A stretch of 64,000 bases of DNA from Maritimibacter sp. (GTDB lineage: Bacteria > Pseudomonadota > Alphaproteobacteria > Rhodobacterales > Rhodobacteraceae). This document shows positions 1 to 8,762 of the stretch, in pieces (position 1 is the first letter of the stretch; the number at the start of each line of letters is the position of its first letter). Both the position numbers and the translations under genes were made by a program. Under the pieces are notes generated by a model. That model worked only from the letters and a program-made list of their open reading frames with translations. It did not search any database and was not told the DNA's origin. The stretch spans positions 62,001-126,000 of the forward strand of contig JAABTN010000004.1 in the NCBI GenBank assembly GCA_011389895.1. Direction: 5' to 3'.

Positions 1-2
1 GG

Positions 3-857
3 CTGATGCTGTTTCTCATGGCCTCGGGCCTCAGCCTTGTTTTCGGGCTGATGGATGTGCTGAATTTCGGCCATTCCGCCTTTGTCAGCTTCGGGGCCTT
101 CGTGGCGGCAACAGTCCTCGCGTGGCTCGGCGGATGGGTCGGCGCGGATTCGATCTTTCTGAACGCGCTCGCGCTGATCGCCGCGATATCGGCGGCCATC
201 GTCTTTGGTGCCGCAGCGGGCTGGTTCTTCGAGCGGGTGATCGTGAAGCCGGTCTACAAGGACCACCTGCGCCAGATCCTGATCACCATGGGGGCGCTGA
301 TCGTGGCCGAGCAATTGATCCTTGCCACATGGGGCGGCACGCCGACCAATGTGCCGCGTCCGCAATTTCTGGAAGGTGCGATCATCCTCGGGGGATCCTC
401 GCTTGAGGTTTATCGCCTGTTCGCCTTCATCGTCGGCGTCGTGGTCTATGCGGGTATTTACTTCCTGCTCAACAAGACGCGCATCGGGCTTTTGATACGC
501 GCCGGGGTCGAGAACCGCGAAATGGTCGAGGCGCTGGGGTTCCGGATCGACCGGCTGTTCATCGGGGTCTTCATGCTGGGCTCCGCGCTGGCGGCGGTCG
601 GCGGGGCCATGTGGGCGGGGTATGAAACGCTTATCACCCCGGCGCTCGGGGCCGAGATGATGGTGATCGTCTTCATCGTGGTGATCATCGGCGGGCTTGG
701 TTCGATCCAGGGCACGCTTCTGGGCGCTATCGTGGTGGCGTTGATGCAGAACTACGTGGGCTTTCTCGCCCCGAAGCTGGCGCTTGCGTCCAACATGCTC
801 CTGATGATGGCAATTTTGCTGTGGCGGCCCTCTGGCCTTGCCCCGGCGGTGAAGTGA
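3..857 (+). CDS. livH: Branched-chain amino-acid type ABC transporter permease, LivH family (5' end outside window)
   Basis: This is the inner-membrane permease of a LivFGHJM-type importer. The frame is already open at the first base, and the first residues (LMLFLMASGLSLVFGLMDVLNFGHS) correspond to family positions about 15-40, so the true start lies upstream and the gene is truncated by the window edge. About eight hydrophobic segments follow. The cytoplasmic loop RIGLLIRAGVENREMVEALG is the family's EAA-like ATPase contact. LivM starts 11 bases downstream of the stop. The substrate cannot be read from the sequence: LivH relatives also carry amides, urea or aromatic acids, and an alpha/beta-hydrolase is cotranscribed two genes later. 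Confidence 0.93.
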   Translation: MMLFLMASGLSLVFGLMDVLNFGHSAFVSFGAFVAATVLAWLGGWVGADSIFLNALALIAAISAAIVFGAAAGWFFERVIVKPVYKDHLRQILITMGALIVAEQLILATWGGTPTNVPRPQFLEGAIILGGSSLEVYRLFAFIVGVVVYAGIYFLLNKTRIGLLIRAGVENREMVEALGFRIDRLFIGVFMLGSALAAVGGAMWAGYETLITPALGAEMMVIVFIVVIIGGLGSIQGTLLGAIVVALMQNYVGFLAPKLALASNMLLMMAILLWRPSGLAPAVK

Positions 858-868
858 GGGAACGTCGC

Positions 869-1936
869 ATGAACCGCACCATGAACCGCACGTTGAGTGT
901 CAAAATCATCGCGTTGACCGTTTGGGGTCTCCTCCTGTTCTCGCCGTTCCTGTTCCAGGACGTGCGCCAGGTCGAAGTCGCGGCCCGTATTGCCGTCTTC
1001 ATCGTGCTGGTCGCCTCCTACGACCTGTTGATTGGCTACACCGGGATCGTGAGTTTCGCGCACACCATGTTCTTCGGTTTCGGGGCCTACGGTGTCGCGA
1101 TCGCGTTGAAACAGATCGGGCCGGGCTGGGGTGCCTGGACGCTGGGCACGCTATCGGGCGTGGCGGTCTCGATCGTCGTCGCGATCCTTATCGGCCTTCT
1201 GTCGCTTCGGGTGAAGGCCATCTTCTTTGCCATGATCACGCTTGCCGCGGCCTCGGTCGCGTTGGTGCTTGCTTCGCAGCTCAGTCAATTCACCGGCGGC
1301 GAGGATGGTATGATCTACAGCGCGCCGGATCTGTTGAAACCTTCGACCAAGCTTCTCACCGATGCCGAGGGCGACGTGTTGCGGATCTTTGACGTGCGCA
1401 TGAATGGCAAGATCGCGGCCTATTATTTCGTATTCATCACCTGTGCGCTCATGTTCTGGGCCATGCTGCGCATCGTCGGCTCGCCCTTGGGCACCGTCCT
1501 GAAGGCGATCCGCGAGAACGAGGGCCGGGCGGAAGGCATCGGCTACCGTGTCGTGGCCTATCGCACCGCCGTCTTCGTCATCGCGGCCACCACGGCAGCG
1601 CTTGCGGGCGCGGTCTATGCCACGTGGCTCAGATACACCGGACCGGATACGACCCTGAGTTTCGCGATCATGATCGACATTCTCCTGATGGTCGTGATCG
1701 GCGGCATGGGCACGATGTGGGGTGCGGTGATCGGGGCGACGCTCATGGTGCTTGCGCAATACTATCTGCGTGATCTCATGGAGGTGGCGTCGCGCGCGAC
1801 CGAGGCGATCCCGCTTCTGCCCGAGCTTCTCAGCCCGGATCGCTGGCTTCTGTGGCTTGGCATCATCTTCATCCTCCTGGTCTATTTCTTCCCGGCAGGC
1901 ATCGCGGGGACAATCATCCGGGGTCGCACGAAATGA
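869..1936 (+). CDS. livM: Branched-chain amino-acid type ABC transporter permease, LivM family
   Basis: This is the second membrane subunit of the same importer, 355 aa, with about nine to ten hydrophobic helices. The conserved block SYDLLIGYTGIVSFAHTMFFG lies near residue 65, and the ATPase-contact loop AIRENEGRAEGIGYR near residue 210. The ATG at 869 was chosen because it is preceded by the AGTGAGGG Shine-Dalgarno stretch overlapping the livH stop; in-frame codons further upstream would lie inside livH. The stop overlaps the next start (ATGA), which implies translational coupling to the hydrolase. The ATP-binding and periplasmic-binding subunits are presumably upstream of the window. Confidence 0.93.
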   Translation: MNRTMNRTLSVKIIALTVWGLLLFSPFLFQDVRQVEVAARIAVFIVLVASYDLLIGYTGIVSFAHTMFFGFGAYGVAIALKQIGPGWGAWTLGTLSGVAVSIVVAILIGLLSLRVKAIFFAMITLAAASVALVLASQLSQFTGGEDGMIYSAPDLLKPSTKLLTDAEGDVLRIFDVRMNGKIAAYYFVFITCALMFWAMLRIVGSPLGTVLKAIRENEGRAEGIGYRVVAYRTAVFVIAATTAALAGAVYATWLRYTGPDTTLSFAIMIDILLMVVIGGMGTMWGAVIGATLMVLAQYYLRDLMEVASRATEAIPLLPELLSPDRWLLWLGIIFILLVYFFPAGIAGTIIRGRTK

Positions 1937-2775
1937 TCCCGCGCTCGTCCTATCTGCCACTGGGTGACGTTGAGCTTCACGTCACCGAATGGGGCGACCG
2001 GGATGCCCCGGCGTTGGTCATGTGGCACGGGTTGGCCCGCACCGGGCGCGATTTTGACGAGATTGCGCGCGCCATGGCGGACCGGTATTTCGTGATCTGC
2101 CCGGACACCATCGGGCGCGGGCTGTCATCTTGGTCCGATAACCCACAACGCGACTATACGCTTGAGAATTACGCCCGCCTTGCCGGGGACATGCTCGACA
2201 CCTACCACAAGGCGCATGCGCTTTGGTTGGGCACGTCGCTGGGCGGACAGATCGGCATGACCTTTGCCGCAATCGCCCCCGATCGCCTGCGCGGGTTGGT
2301 CATCAATGACATCGGTCCGGTGGTGCCGGATGCGGCTCTGGACCGGATCGTGACCTATTCCGCCGACCTGCCGGTGTTCGAGAGGGTGCGCGCGGCAGAG
2401 CAATGGTTGCGCGAGGTGTATCTGCCGTTCGGTCCCGCCGCCGATGCGTTCTGGACCCGGATGGCCGAAACCTCGGTGCGGCGTCGCGACGATGGCAAGC
2501 TGACCTTGCACTATGACCCCCGGATCATCCCGGTGTTCGATGATAACCGCGCCACCATGGACCTTTGGTCGATCTACGACGGTATCCGGGTGCCGACCCA
2601 TGTGCTGCGCGGCCTGACCTCGGATCTTCTGACCGCCGAGATTGCCCAAGCGATGGCGACCCGTGGCCCGCGCCCCGAGATCACCGTTTTCGATGACGCG
2701 GGCCATGCCCCGTCGCTGGCCCGCCCCGAGGATGCCCGGCTGATGCGCGAGATCCTGACCCGTCTCGATAGCTGA
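1933..2775 (+). CDS. Alpha/beta-hydrolase coupled to a Liv-type transporter
   Basis: A 280-aa alpha/beta-hydrolase fold protein without a signal peptide, so probably cytoplasmic. The oxyanion region is MWHGLARTGRDF (about residue 30), and the nucleophile elbow GTSLGG places the catalytic Ser at residue 102. An Asp in RGLTSDLL and a His in DDAGHAPS near the C-terminus complete a plausible triad. The ATG overlaps the livM stop by four bases, so the enzyme is probably made with the transporter and may hydrolyse an ester or amide that it imports. The exact substrate is unknown. It ends 6 bases from the convergent AsnC-type regulator. Confidence 0.85.
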   Translation: MIPRSSYLPLGDVELHVTEWGDRDAPALVMWHGLARTGRDFDEIARAMADRYFVICPDTIGRGLSSWSDNPQRDYTLENYARLAGDMLDTYHKAHALWLGTSLGGQIGMTFAAIAPDRLRGLVINDIGPVVPDAALDRIVTYSADLPVFERVRAAEQWLREVYLPFGPAADAFWTRMAETSVRRRDDGKLTLHYDPRIIPVFDDNRATMDLWSIYDGIRVPTHVLRGLTSDLLTAEIAQAMATRGPRPEITVFDDAGHAPSLARPEDARLMREILTRLDS

Positions 2776-2781
2776 TGAGGG

Positions 2782-3243
2782 TCACAAGGTCATGTAGGAT
2801 TGCTCCACCACAGCCTCCATCGCGATATAGGTCGAGGTCGCGCTGACATGTGGGAGCGATGAAATCGTTTCCCCCAGAACACGGCGATAGTCGATGATAT
2901 CGCGCGAGCGCACCTTGATCAGGTAATCGAACCCCCCCGCGATCATGTAGCATTCTTCGATCTGGGGCACTTTACGTGCGGCTTCGTTGAACCGGGTCAG
3001 GGCGGCCTGCCGGGTGTCGGACAAGCGCACCTCGACATAGGCGACATGCTGAAGATCCAGCTTCTCGGGCGACAGGATGGCGCGGTACCCTTGGATCACA
3101 CCCTTGGTTTCAAGCGCTTTTACCCGCGCGGCCACCGGGGTTTTCGACAATCCGACTCGCCGCGCGAGATCGACCATCGAAAGGCGCGCGTTTTCTGTGA
3201 GGGCGGACAGGATTTTCCTGTCATAGCTGTCAAGTGTTATCAT
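2782..3243 (-). CDS. putR: Lrp/AsnC-family transcriptional regulator, probable proline-catabolism activator PutR
   Basis: A 153-aa AsnC/Lrp regulator. The N-terminal winged helix-turn-helix covers about residues 5-60 (ARLSMVDLARRVGLSKTPVAAR) and a C-terminal RAM ligand-binding domain covers about residues 70-150. The start at MITLDSYDRKIL gives the normal family length; the frame extends upstream into the putA leader but without family similarity. It is transcribed divergently from putA with a 106-bp spacer. This is the standard alphaproteobacterial arrangement in which PutR senses proline and activates putA. The regulatory role is inferred from position and family. Confidence 0.9.
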   Translation of the reverse strand: MITLDSYDRKILSALTENARLSMVDLARRVGLSKTPVAARVKALETKGVIQGYRAILSPEKLDLQHVAYVEVRLSDTRQAALTRFNEAARKVPQIEECYMIAGGFDYLIKVRSRDIIDYRRVLGETISSLPHVSATSTYIAMEAVVEQSYMTL

Positions 3244-3268
3244 TTCGGCTTCAAAATCCTCAAAACTC

Positions 3269-3281
3269 GGTCTATCAGACC
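3269..3281. promoter_or_regulatory. Perfect 5-bp-arm palindrome between putR and putA, candidate PutR operator
   Basis: GGTCT-ATC-AGACC is a perfect inverted repeat lying 25 bases upstream of the putR start and 68 bases upstream of the putA start. AsnC/Lrp proteins bind short dyads of this kind in divergent spacers. The assignment as the PutR site is inferred from position. Confidence 0.45.
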
Positions 3282-3349
3282 AGAAGTTGCGCGAAATCGG
3301 CCAGAAGGTCCAGCAGGGAAGCGATATCCTGTGCCAAAGGAGAGCCGTC

Positions 3350-6300
3350 ATGCGCGATATGATCAACCCGAGCTTCACCGACAGCGCCAAGTTTCAGGAC
3401 GAGAACGCCCTGATCCAACGGCTGATGGGCGAGGCAAAGCTTGATCCGGCGGCCCGTGCGGCGATCAGCGAAGACGCGGCCAAGCTCGTGCGCCAGATCC
3501 GGTCGGGCGCGCGCCCGGGCATCATGGAGCAGTTCCTTGGTGAATACGGCCTGTCGACCGAAGAAGGCGTCGCGCTCATGTGTCTGGCCGAAGCGCTTTT
3601 GCGGGTGCCGGATTCTGAAACCATCGACGCACTGATCGAGGACAAGATCGCGCCCTCGGATTGGGCCGGTCATCTGGGTCACGCCGCCTCGCCGCTGGTC
3701 AATGCCTCGACCTGGGCGCTGCTTTTGACCGGGCGGGTGCTGGAAGACGGCAAACCCGGTCTGGCGGGCACGCTGCGCGGGATGATCAAGCGGATGGGCG
3801 AACCGGTCATCCGTGTCGCGGTCGGTCAGGCCATGCGCGAAATGGGCCGACAGTTCGTTCTGGGTGAAACCATCGAGAACGCGCTTGAGCGGGCGACAAA
3901 GCTCGAATCCAAGGGCTACAGCTACAGCTACGACATGTTGGGCGAAGCGGCGATGACCGCCGAAGATGCAGCGCGCTATGCCGAGTCATACCGCAATGCC
4001 ATCGCCGCCATCGGGGCCAAGGCCAAGGGCGGATCGGTCGCCGACAATCCCGGCATTTCGGTCAAGCTTTCGGCGCTTCACCCGCGCTACGAGGTGGCGC
4101 AGGAAGAGCGCGTGATGGAAGAGCTTGTGCCCATCCTTCGGTCGCTCACCCGGCAGGCGGCACGGGCCGGGATCGGGCTCAACATAGATGCCGAGGAGCA
4201 GGACCGGCTTGTCCTGTCGCTCGCGGTCATCGACGCGGTGCTGGCCGATGAAACGCTTGCCGGATGGGATGGGTTCGGCGTGGTGGTGCAGGCCTATGGC
4301 AAGCGTGCCGGCTTGGTCATCGACTGGCTTCACGAGGCCGCCGTGCGCCACGATCGCCGCCTCATGGTGCGGCTGGTGAAAGGCGCCTATTGGGACACCG
4401 AGATGAAGCTGGCGCAGGTCGAGGGGCACCCGGATTTCCCGCTGTTCACGACCAAGCCCGCGACCGATGTGAGCTATCTCGCCAATGCCCGAAAGCTCAT
4501 CGAATACGGTGACCGGATTTATCCGCAATTCGCCACCCACAACGCACATAGCGTCGCCGCAATCCGCCACATGGTCGCCGAAGCCCCCGGTGTCGCCTAT
4601 GAATTTCAGCGCCTGCATGGGATGGGCGAGCGGCTTTATGACATCGTCATGTCCCAGCCCGGCGAAAGGTGCCGCATCTATGCGCCGGTCGGGGCGCATC
4701 GTGATCTTCTTGCCTATCTCGTGCGGCGGCTTTTGGAAAACGGCGCGAATTCCAGCTTCGTGAACCAGATTGTGGATGAGGATGTCGCGCCGGAAGAAAT
4801 TGCCACCGACCCGTTCGAGGCGGTGGGTGAAAAGGGCGATATCGAAGGTCTCCTGCACCCCGCCGCGCTCTTTGCCCCGGACCGGGCGAACGCGAAAGGG
4901 TTCGATCTGACCGAGGCAACATCGCTTGTCCGGATCGACGCGGCGCGGGATAAGAGCATTCTCGACGCGGGCCCGATCACTGCGGCGGACGCGCCGTCGG
5001 GCAAGACGCGCCAGATCCGAAACCCCGCGAACGGGACGCGGGTGGCCAGTGTGACCGAGGCCGAAGCCGATACGGTGACCCGCGCGATTGAGGCGGCGGT
5101 CACATGGAACGCCGACCCGGCGGAACGGGCCGAGGTGCTTGATCGGGCAGCCGATCTTTACGAAGAGAATTTCGGGCCGATTTTCGCCGTTCTTGCGCGC
5201 GAAGCGGGCAAGTCGCCGTTGGATGCCGTGGGCGAGCTGCGCGAAGCTGTGGATTTCCTGCGCTACTACGCCGTCCGGGGCCAAAGCCTGACCCGGCCTG
5301 CGCGCGGGGTCATGGCGGCGATCAGCCCGTGGAACTTTCCGCTCGCGATTTTCACCGGGCAGATTGCGGCAGCGCTCATGGCCGGGAACGGGGTCATCGC
5401 GAAACCGGCCGAGCAGACCCCTTTGATCGCGGCTATGGCGGTGCGGCTTTTGCATGACGCAGGCGTGCCGCGCGATGTGCTGCAACTGCTTCCCGGTGAC
5501 GGCGCCACGGTCGGGGCCGCGCTCACGTCCTCGCCGAAACTGGCGGGCGTGGTCTTCACCGGCTCGACCGATACGGCGATGATCATCCGGCGTGCCATGG
5601 CAGAGCACATGGAACCTGGCGCACCGCTGATCGCGGAAACCGGCGGGCTTAACGCGATGATCGTGGACAGCACCGCGCTTCCCGAACAGGCGGTGCGCGA
5701 TATCGTCGCCTCGGCCTTCCAATCGGCGGGACAGCGGTGTTCGGCCCTTCGCTGCCTCTATGTGCAAGAAGACGTGGCCGAGCGCACGCTCACCATGCTC
5801 AAGGGCGCGATGGACGAATTGTCCGTGGGCGACCCGTGGCATTTGTCCACCGATGTCGGCCCGGTGATCGACGATGAGGCCAAGCGTGACATCGCGGGCT
5901 ACATCAAATCCAAACGCAACCGTATCTTGCATCAGGTCGCCGCGCCTAAGCAGGGCCATTTCATCGCGCCGACGCTTTTAAAGGTCTCAAGCATCGACGA
6001 TCTTGAACGCGAGGTCTTCGGCCCGGTCTTGCATGTCGCGACATTTGGGGCCGAAGAGCTCGATGCGGTGATCGACAAGGTGAACGGGCGGGGCTTCGGG
6101 TTGACCTTCGGGCTTCATACCCGGATCGACGGGCGGGTCGAACACGTCGCGCGCCGCATTCATGTCGGCAACCTTTATGTCAATCGCAACCAGATCGGGG
6201 CCATCGTCGGGAGCCAGCCTTTCGGGGGCGAGGGGCTGTCGGGCACCGGGCCGAAGGCGGGGGGGCCGAACTATGTGCCGCGCTTTGCGGCCCCCGTTGC

Positions 6301-6781
6301 CGCGCCTGAGACAGACGATGGCGCATGGTCGGGCAAGGTCGATCTCGACGCGCTTGCAGACAGACTGTCGGTGCCGGACGAGGTGCGGTTGCAGACCCAT
6401 CAGATGCCGGGGCCGACCGGCGAATTGAACCGGCTGGAAGAGGTGGCCCGCCCCCCGATCCTGTGCATGGGGCCGGGTGCGACCAAAGCCGAGGCACAGG
6501 CCAAAGCGGTGCGTGCCCTTGGCGGCAGCGCGGTCACCACCGGCGGCGACATCGCGCCCGAGACCCTGACCGAACTGGAGGGTATCGCGGGCGCGCTATG
6601 GTGGGGGGGGGCAGACACGGCGCGGGATTATGCAAAGGCCATGGCCGCGCGGTCCGGCCCCATCTTGCCGCTGATCACGGCGATGCCGGACCGGGGCCAT
6701 GTCGTTCATGAACGCCACCTCTGCGTCGACACCACGGCGGCGGGCGGGAATGCCGAGCTTCTGGCCGGGGATCAGGGCTGA
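3350..6781 (+). CDS. putA: Bifunctional proline dehydrogenase / L-glutamate gamma-semialdehyde dehydrogenase PutA
   Basis: This enzyme oxidises proline to P5C with FAD and then glutamate semialdehyde to glutamate with NAD+. It is 1143 aa. The start ATG at 3350 follows AAAGGAG. There is no N-terminal ribbon-helix-helix domain, so it is not a self-repressor, consistent with the separate putR. The PRODH barrel covers about residues 130-470 (for example RLMVRLVKGAYWDTEMKLA and YEFQRLHGMGE). The P5CDH domain runs from about 570 to 990, with catalytic Glu763 (AETGG) and Cys797 (GQRCSALR). A C-terminal conserved domain fills about 1000-1143. The length fits the long Rhodobacterales PutA class. Confidence 0.97.
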   Translation: MRDMINPSFTDSAKFQDENALIQRLMGEAKLDPAARAAISEDAAKLVRQIRSGARPGIMEQFLGEYGLSTEEGVALMCLAEALLRVPDSETIDALIEDKIAPSDWAGHLGHAASPLVNASTWALLLTGRVLEDGKPGLAGTLRGMIKRMGEPVIRVAVGQAMREMGRQFVLGETIENALERATKLESKGYSYSYDMLGEAAMTAEDAARYAESYRNAIAAIGAKAKGGSVADNPGISVKLSALHPRYEVAQEERVMEELVPILRSLTRQAARAGIGLNIDAEEQDRLVLSLAVIDAVLADETLAGWDGFGVVVQAYGKRAGLVIDWLHEAAVRHDRRLMVRLVKGAYWDTEMKLAQVEGHPDFPLFTTKPATDVSYLANARKLIEYGDRIYPQFATHNAHSVAAIRHMVAEAPGVAYEFQRLHGMGERLYDIVMSQPGERCRIYAPVGAHRDLLAYLVRRLLENGANSSFVNQIVDEDVAPEEIATDPFEAVGEKGDIEGLLHPAALFAPDRANAKGFDLTEATSLVRIDAARDKSILDAGPITAADAPSGKTRQIRNPANGTRVASVTEAEADTVTRAIEAAVTWNADPAERAEVLDRAADLYEENFGPIFAVLAREAGKSPLDAVGELREAVDFLRYYAVRGQSLTRPARGVMAAISPWNFPLAIFTGQIAAALMAGNGVIAKPAEQTPLIAAMAVRLLHDAGVPRDVLQLLPGDGATVGAALTSSPKLAGVVFTGSTDTAMIIRRAMAEHMEPGAPLIAETGGLNAMIVDSTALPEQAVRDIVASAFQSAGQRCSALRCLYVQEDVAERTLTMLKGAMDELSVGDPWHLSTDVGPVIDDEAKRDIAGYIKSKRNRILHQVAAPKQGHFIAPTLLKVSSIDDLEREVFGPVLHVATFGAEELDAVIDKVNGRGFGLTFGLHTRIDGRVEHVARRIHVGNLYVNRNQIGAIVGSQPFGGEGLSGTGPKAGGPNYVPRFAAPVAAPETDDGAWSGKVDLDALADRLSVPDEVRLQTHQMPGPTGELNRLEEVARPPILCMGPGATKAEAQAKAVRALGGSAVTTGGDIAPETLTELEGIAGALWWGGADTARDYAKAMAARSGPILPLITAMPDRGHVVHERHLCVDTTAAGGNAELLAGDQG

Positions 6782-6799
6782 CACGCCGCCAAACTGCGC

Positions 6800-6818
6800 G
6801 CGCCCGTGTTTCGGGCGC
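6800..6818. terminator. Hairpin between convergent putA and mipZ
   Basis: GCGCCCG-TGTTT-CGGGCGC forms a perfect 7-bp stem in the 58-bp spacer between two converging genes. No U-run follows on either strand, so it may act as a weak bidirectional or Rho-assisted terminator. Confidence 0.45.
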
Positions 6819-6839
6819 ATGGCCGGTCAGTCCGGCGGT

Positions 6840-7652
6840 CTAGAAGTCCGGTTTGATGTCGGGAAGGTTGAGCGCGGTCATCAGCGCCCTGAGCTCTTGG
6901 CGCGCGGCGACATTCGAGATGTTCATCTGCCCCACGACCCCCACGTCTCTCAGGTCGAGAAGGGTAAGACCGCGTGGAAACAGCTCCCGAAAAATGACGC
7001 GCTCGTTGAAGCCGGGTGCCGTGCGAAACCCGATCCGGCGCGCGAGATTTTCCAGCGCCTCGCCCATCTTCTGCTTGTTGTGCATATGTTGCGCCCCAAG
7101 ACGGTTGCGCACGATGACCCAGTCGATGGGTTTCAAGCCCGCCTGCGCCCGCAGTTGCCGGGCGTTCCAGACCATCTCGGAATAGACCGAAGGCCCGCCG
7201 ACCTTGAGCGTGTCCGGGTCCACATGGGCGAGCAGGTCGAAATCGACGAAACTGTCGTTGAGCGGCGTGATCAATGTATCGGCCAGCGTATGCGCCACCT
7301 GGCTCAGCCTTGTATGCGACCCCGGGCAGTCGATCAGGATGAAATCACAGCTCGGCTCCAATTCCGCCACCGCCTGGCTCAGCCGCCGGTCATAGATGTT
7401 CTCGCCCTCTGACAGCGTCGAAGGCTCGATTTCGGGCAATTCATGATAGACCGGGGTGGGCAGGTCGGCGGCTTCGCGGGCCATGGTCGCGGCGCGGTTG
7501 GCCATGAACCGCCCGAAGGTGCGCTGGCGCAGATCGAGGTCGAGCACCCCGACCGCCTTGCCCAGACGCGACAGGGCGGTTGCCACGTGCATCGACACGG
7601 TTGATTTCCCGGCACCACCCTTTTCGTTGCCGACGACGATAATATGCGCCAC
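6840..7652 (-). CDS. mipZ: Division-plane positioning ATPase MipZ (ParA/MinD superfamily)
   Basis: A 270-aa deviant-Walker ATPase. The P-loop is GNEKGGAGKST with the signature Lys11 and Lys16; the Walker B strand is FILIDCPGSHTRL. It has the LDLDLRQRTFGRFMANR and ITPLNDSFVDFDLL blocks typical of Caulobacter MipZ, plus the C-terminal RELFPRGLTLLDL motif. This protein binds ParB near origins and inhibits FtsZ, restricting the Z-ring to mid-cell. It is not a plasmid ParA: there is no parB neighbour, and MipZ genes usually stand alone. It lies downstream of rpmE on the same strand, separated by the rpmE terminator. Confidence 0.93.
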   Translation of the reverse strand: MAHIIVVGNEKGGAGKSTVSMHVATALSRLGKAVGVLDLDLRQRTFGRFMANRAATMAREAADLPTPVYHELPEIEPSTLSEGENIYDRRLSQAVAELEPSCDFILIDCPGSHTRLSQVAHTLADTLITPLNDSFVDFDLLAHVDPDTLKVGGPSVYSEMVWNARQLRAQAGLKPIDWVIVRNRLGAQHMHNKQKMGEALENLARRIGFRTAPGFNERVIFRELFPRGLTLLDLRDVGVVGQMNISNVAARQELRALMTALNLPDIKPDF

Positions 7653-7802
7653 GCGCGTCCCCTTGGCTGTCCCTTATGATGCGCTCTCGGCGCTTGGCCG
7701 CACTATAGGTTGGGGCGCGGTGATTTGAAAGCCAAGCCGTGCGCCCCATAGATCAAATTCCGCCTGCGGGGCGTTACATCCCCGCCTGGCCCGCTCCAAA
7801 CG

Positions 7803-7831
7803 AAAAACGCCGCCTTTGATAAGGCGGCGTT
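7803..7831 (-). terminator. Rho-independent terminator of rplS-rpmE
   Basis: Read on the minus strand, AACGCCGCCTT-ATCA-AAGGCGGCGTT is a perfect 11-bp stem running directly into a U-stretch (TTTTT) 27 bases after the rpmE stop. It separates the ribosomal genes from mipZ. Confidence 0.9.
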
Positions 7832-7857
7832 CTCCATGATTTCTGTGGTCGACCGGC

Positions 7858-8079
7858 TTAGAAGCCGAGACCGGAATACTTGTTCTTGAACTTCGACACG
7901 CGGCCACCGGTGTCCATCAGGCGGGAATTGCCGCCGGTCCAGGCCGGGTGTGCCGAGGGGTCGATGTCGAGGGTGAGCGTGTCGCCCTCTGCGCCCCAGG
8001 TCGATTTCATTTGAACCACGGTGCCATCGATGAGCTTGACGTCGATGAGGTGGTAGTCGGGATGCGTATCCGTTTTCAT
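7858..8079 (-). CDS. rpmE: Large ribosomal subunit protein bL31
   Basis: A 73-aa L31. It has the family blocks [36 protein letters not shown] and [15 protein letters not shown]. There are no cysteines at all, so this is the zinc-free (C-) form usual in alphaproteobacteria. GAGGAGAG lies just upstream of the ATG. It follows rplS by 11 bases and shares its transcript, which ends in a strong terminator. Confidence 0.96.
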   Translation of the reverse strand: MKTDTHPDYHLIDVKLIDGTVVQMKSTWGAEGDTLTLDIDPSAHPAWTGGNSRLMDTGGRVSKFKNKYSGLGF

Positions 8080-8090
8080 CGGGTCTCTCC

Positions 8091-8468
8091 TCAGGCTTCT
8101 TTACGCGGTTTATAGGTGGTGTCTTCGGCGATCCGGGCGGATTTGCCGCGACGCGAGCGCAGGTAATACAGCTTCGCGCGCCGTACCTTGCCCCGGCGCA
8201 CCACTTCGATGTGATCAATGTTGGTGGCATAAAGCGGGAACACACGTTCCACGCCTTCACCGAACGAGATCTTGCGAACGGTGAATGAACCCGCGATGCC
8301 AGAGCCGTTCTTTCGGCTGATGCAGACGCCTTCGAAGTTCTGTACGCGGCTGCGCGTGCCTTCGGTCACCTTGTAGCCGACGCGGACGGTGTCACCCGCT
8401 TTGAAATCCGGAATGGTTTTGCCAAGCTCGGCGATTTGCTCGGCTTCCAGTTGTGCGATCAGGTCCAT
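8091..8468 (-). CDS. rplS: Large ribosomal subunit protein bL19
   Basis: A 125-aa L19 ([20 protein letters not shown] start; C-terminal [19 protein letters not shown]). The ATG at 8468 has AGGAGTGG upstream. In-frame upstream extension is rejected because it lacks family similarity and lies in the leader. L19 sits at the 30S-50S interface. It follows trmD after a 294-bp spacer that holds its own promoter. Confidence 0.97.
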   Translation of the reverse strand: MDLIAQLEAEQIAELGKTIPDFKAGDTVRVGYKVTEGTRSRVQNFEGVCISRKNGSGIAGSFTVRKISFGEGVERVFPLYATNIDHIEVVRRGKVRRAKLYYLRSRRGKSARIAEDTTYKPRKEA

Positions 8469-8683
8469 GGGACCACTCCTATCTTGCTCACGGTTGACCC
8501 GCGAAGGTGTATGCGCCTCAGAGCTCCGATCTTCGATGGGGTCCGCGGATGGTTCATGCGCGCCCCTCGGAGGGTTCAGGTCACTGTTCCTTGTGTCGCC
8601 TCCCGCGCCGATCCCCACCGAAGCGACGGGGCATTGGCCAACAGAAAACGGCCCGGTAGCCGATTCCGGCTCCGGACGAGCGG
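8469..8683 (-). other. Long 5' leader of rplS
   Basis: About 200 nt lie between the predicted promoter -10 and the rplS start. No other gene was recognised here. Several GC-rich self-complementary stretches are visible, so it could hold a ribosomal-protein leader structure, but I recognise no known motif. Confidence 0.35.
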
Positions 8684-8712
8684 TGTATAGGCGCGGATCA
8701 CCTGTCGATCAA
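8684..8712 (-). promoter_or_regulatory. Sigma-70 type promoter for rplS-rpmE
   Basis: On the minus strand TTGATC (8712-8707) and TATACA (8689-8684) are separated by exactly 17 bases. It lies between trmD and rplS, so the two ribosomal protein genes can be transcribed independently of the upstream rimM-trmD block. Confidence 0.65.
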
Positions 8713-8762
8713 GAGCGATTTCTGCGCACAGGTCCGGGCGGGCCTTGGTGGCCTTGGGTGCG

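Noticed and set aside
3986-5959. 657-codon minus-strand open frame inside putA
   Set aside because: Antisense artefact of GC-skewed third positions; putA covers the same interval with all catalytic motifs intact.
6840-7652. Plasmid-type ParA partition ATPase or replication region
   Set aside because: The sequence matches MipZ-specific blocks and no parB, repABC or origin repeats accompany it.
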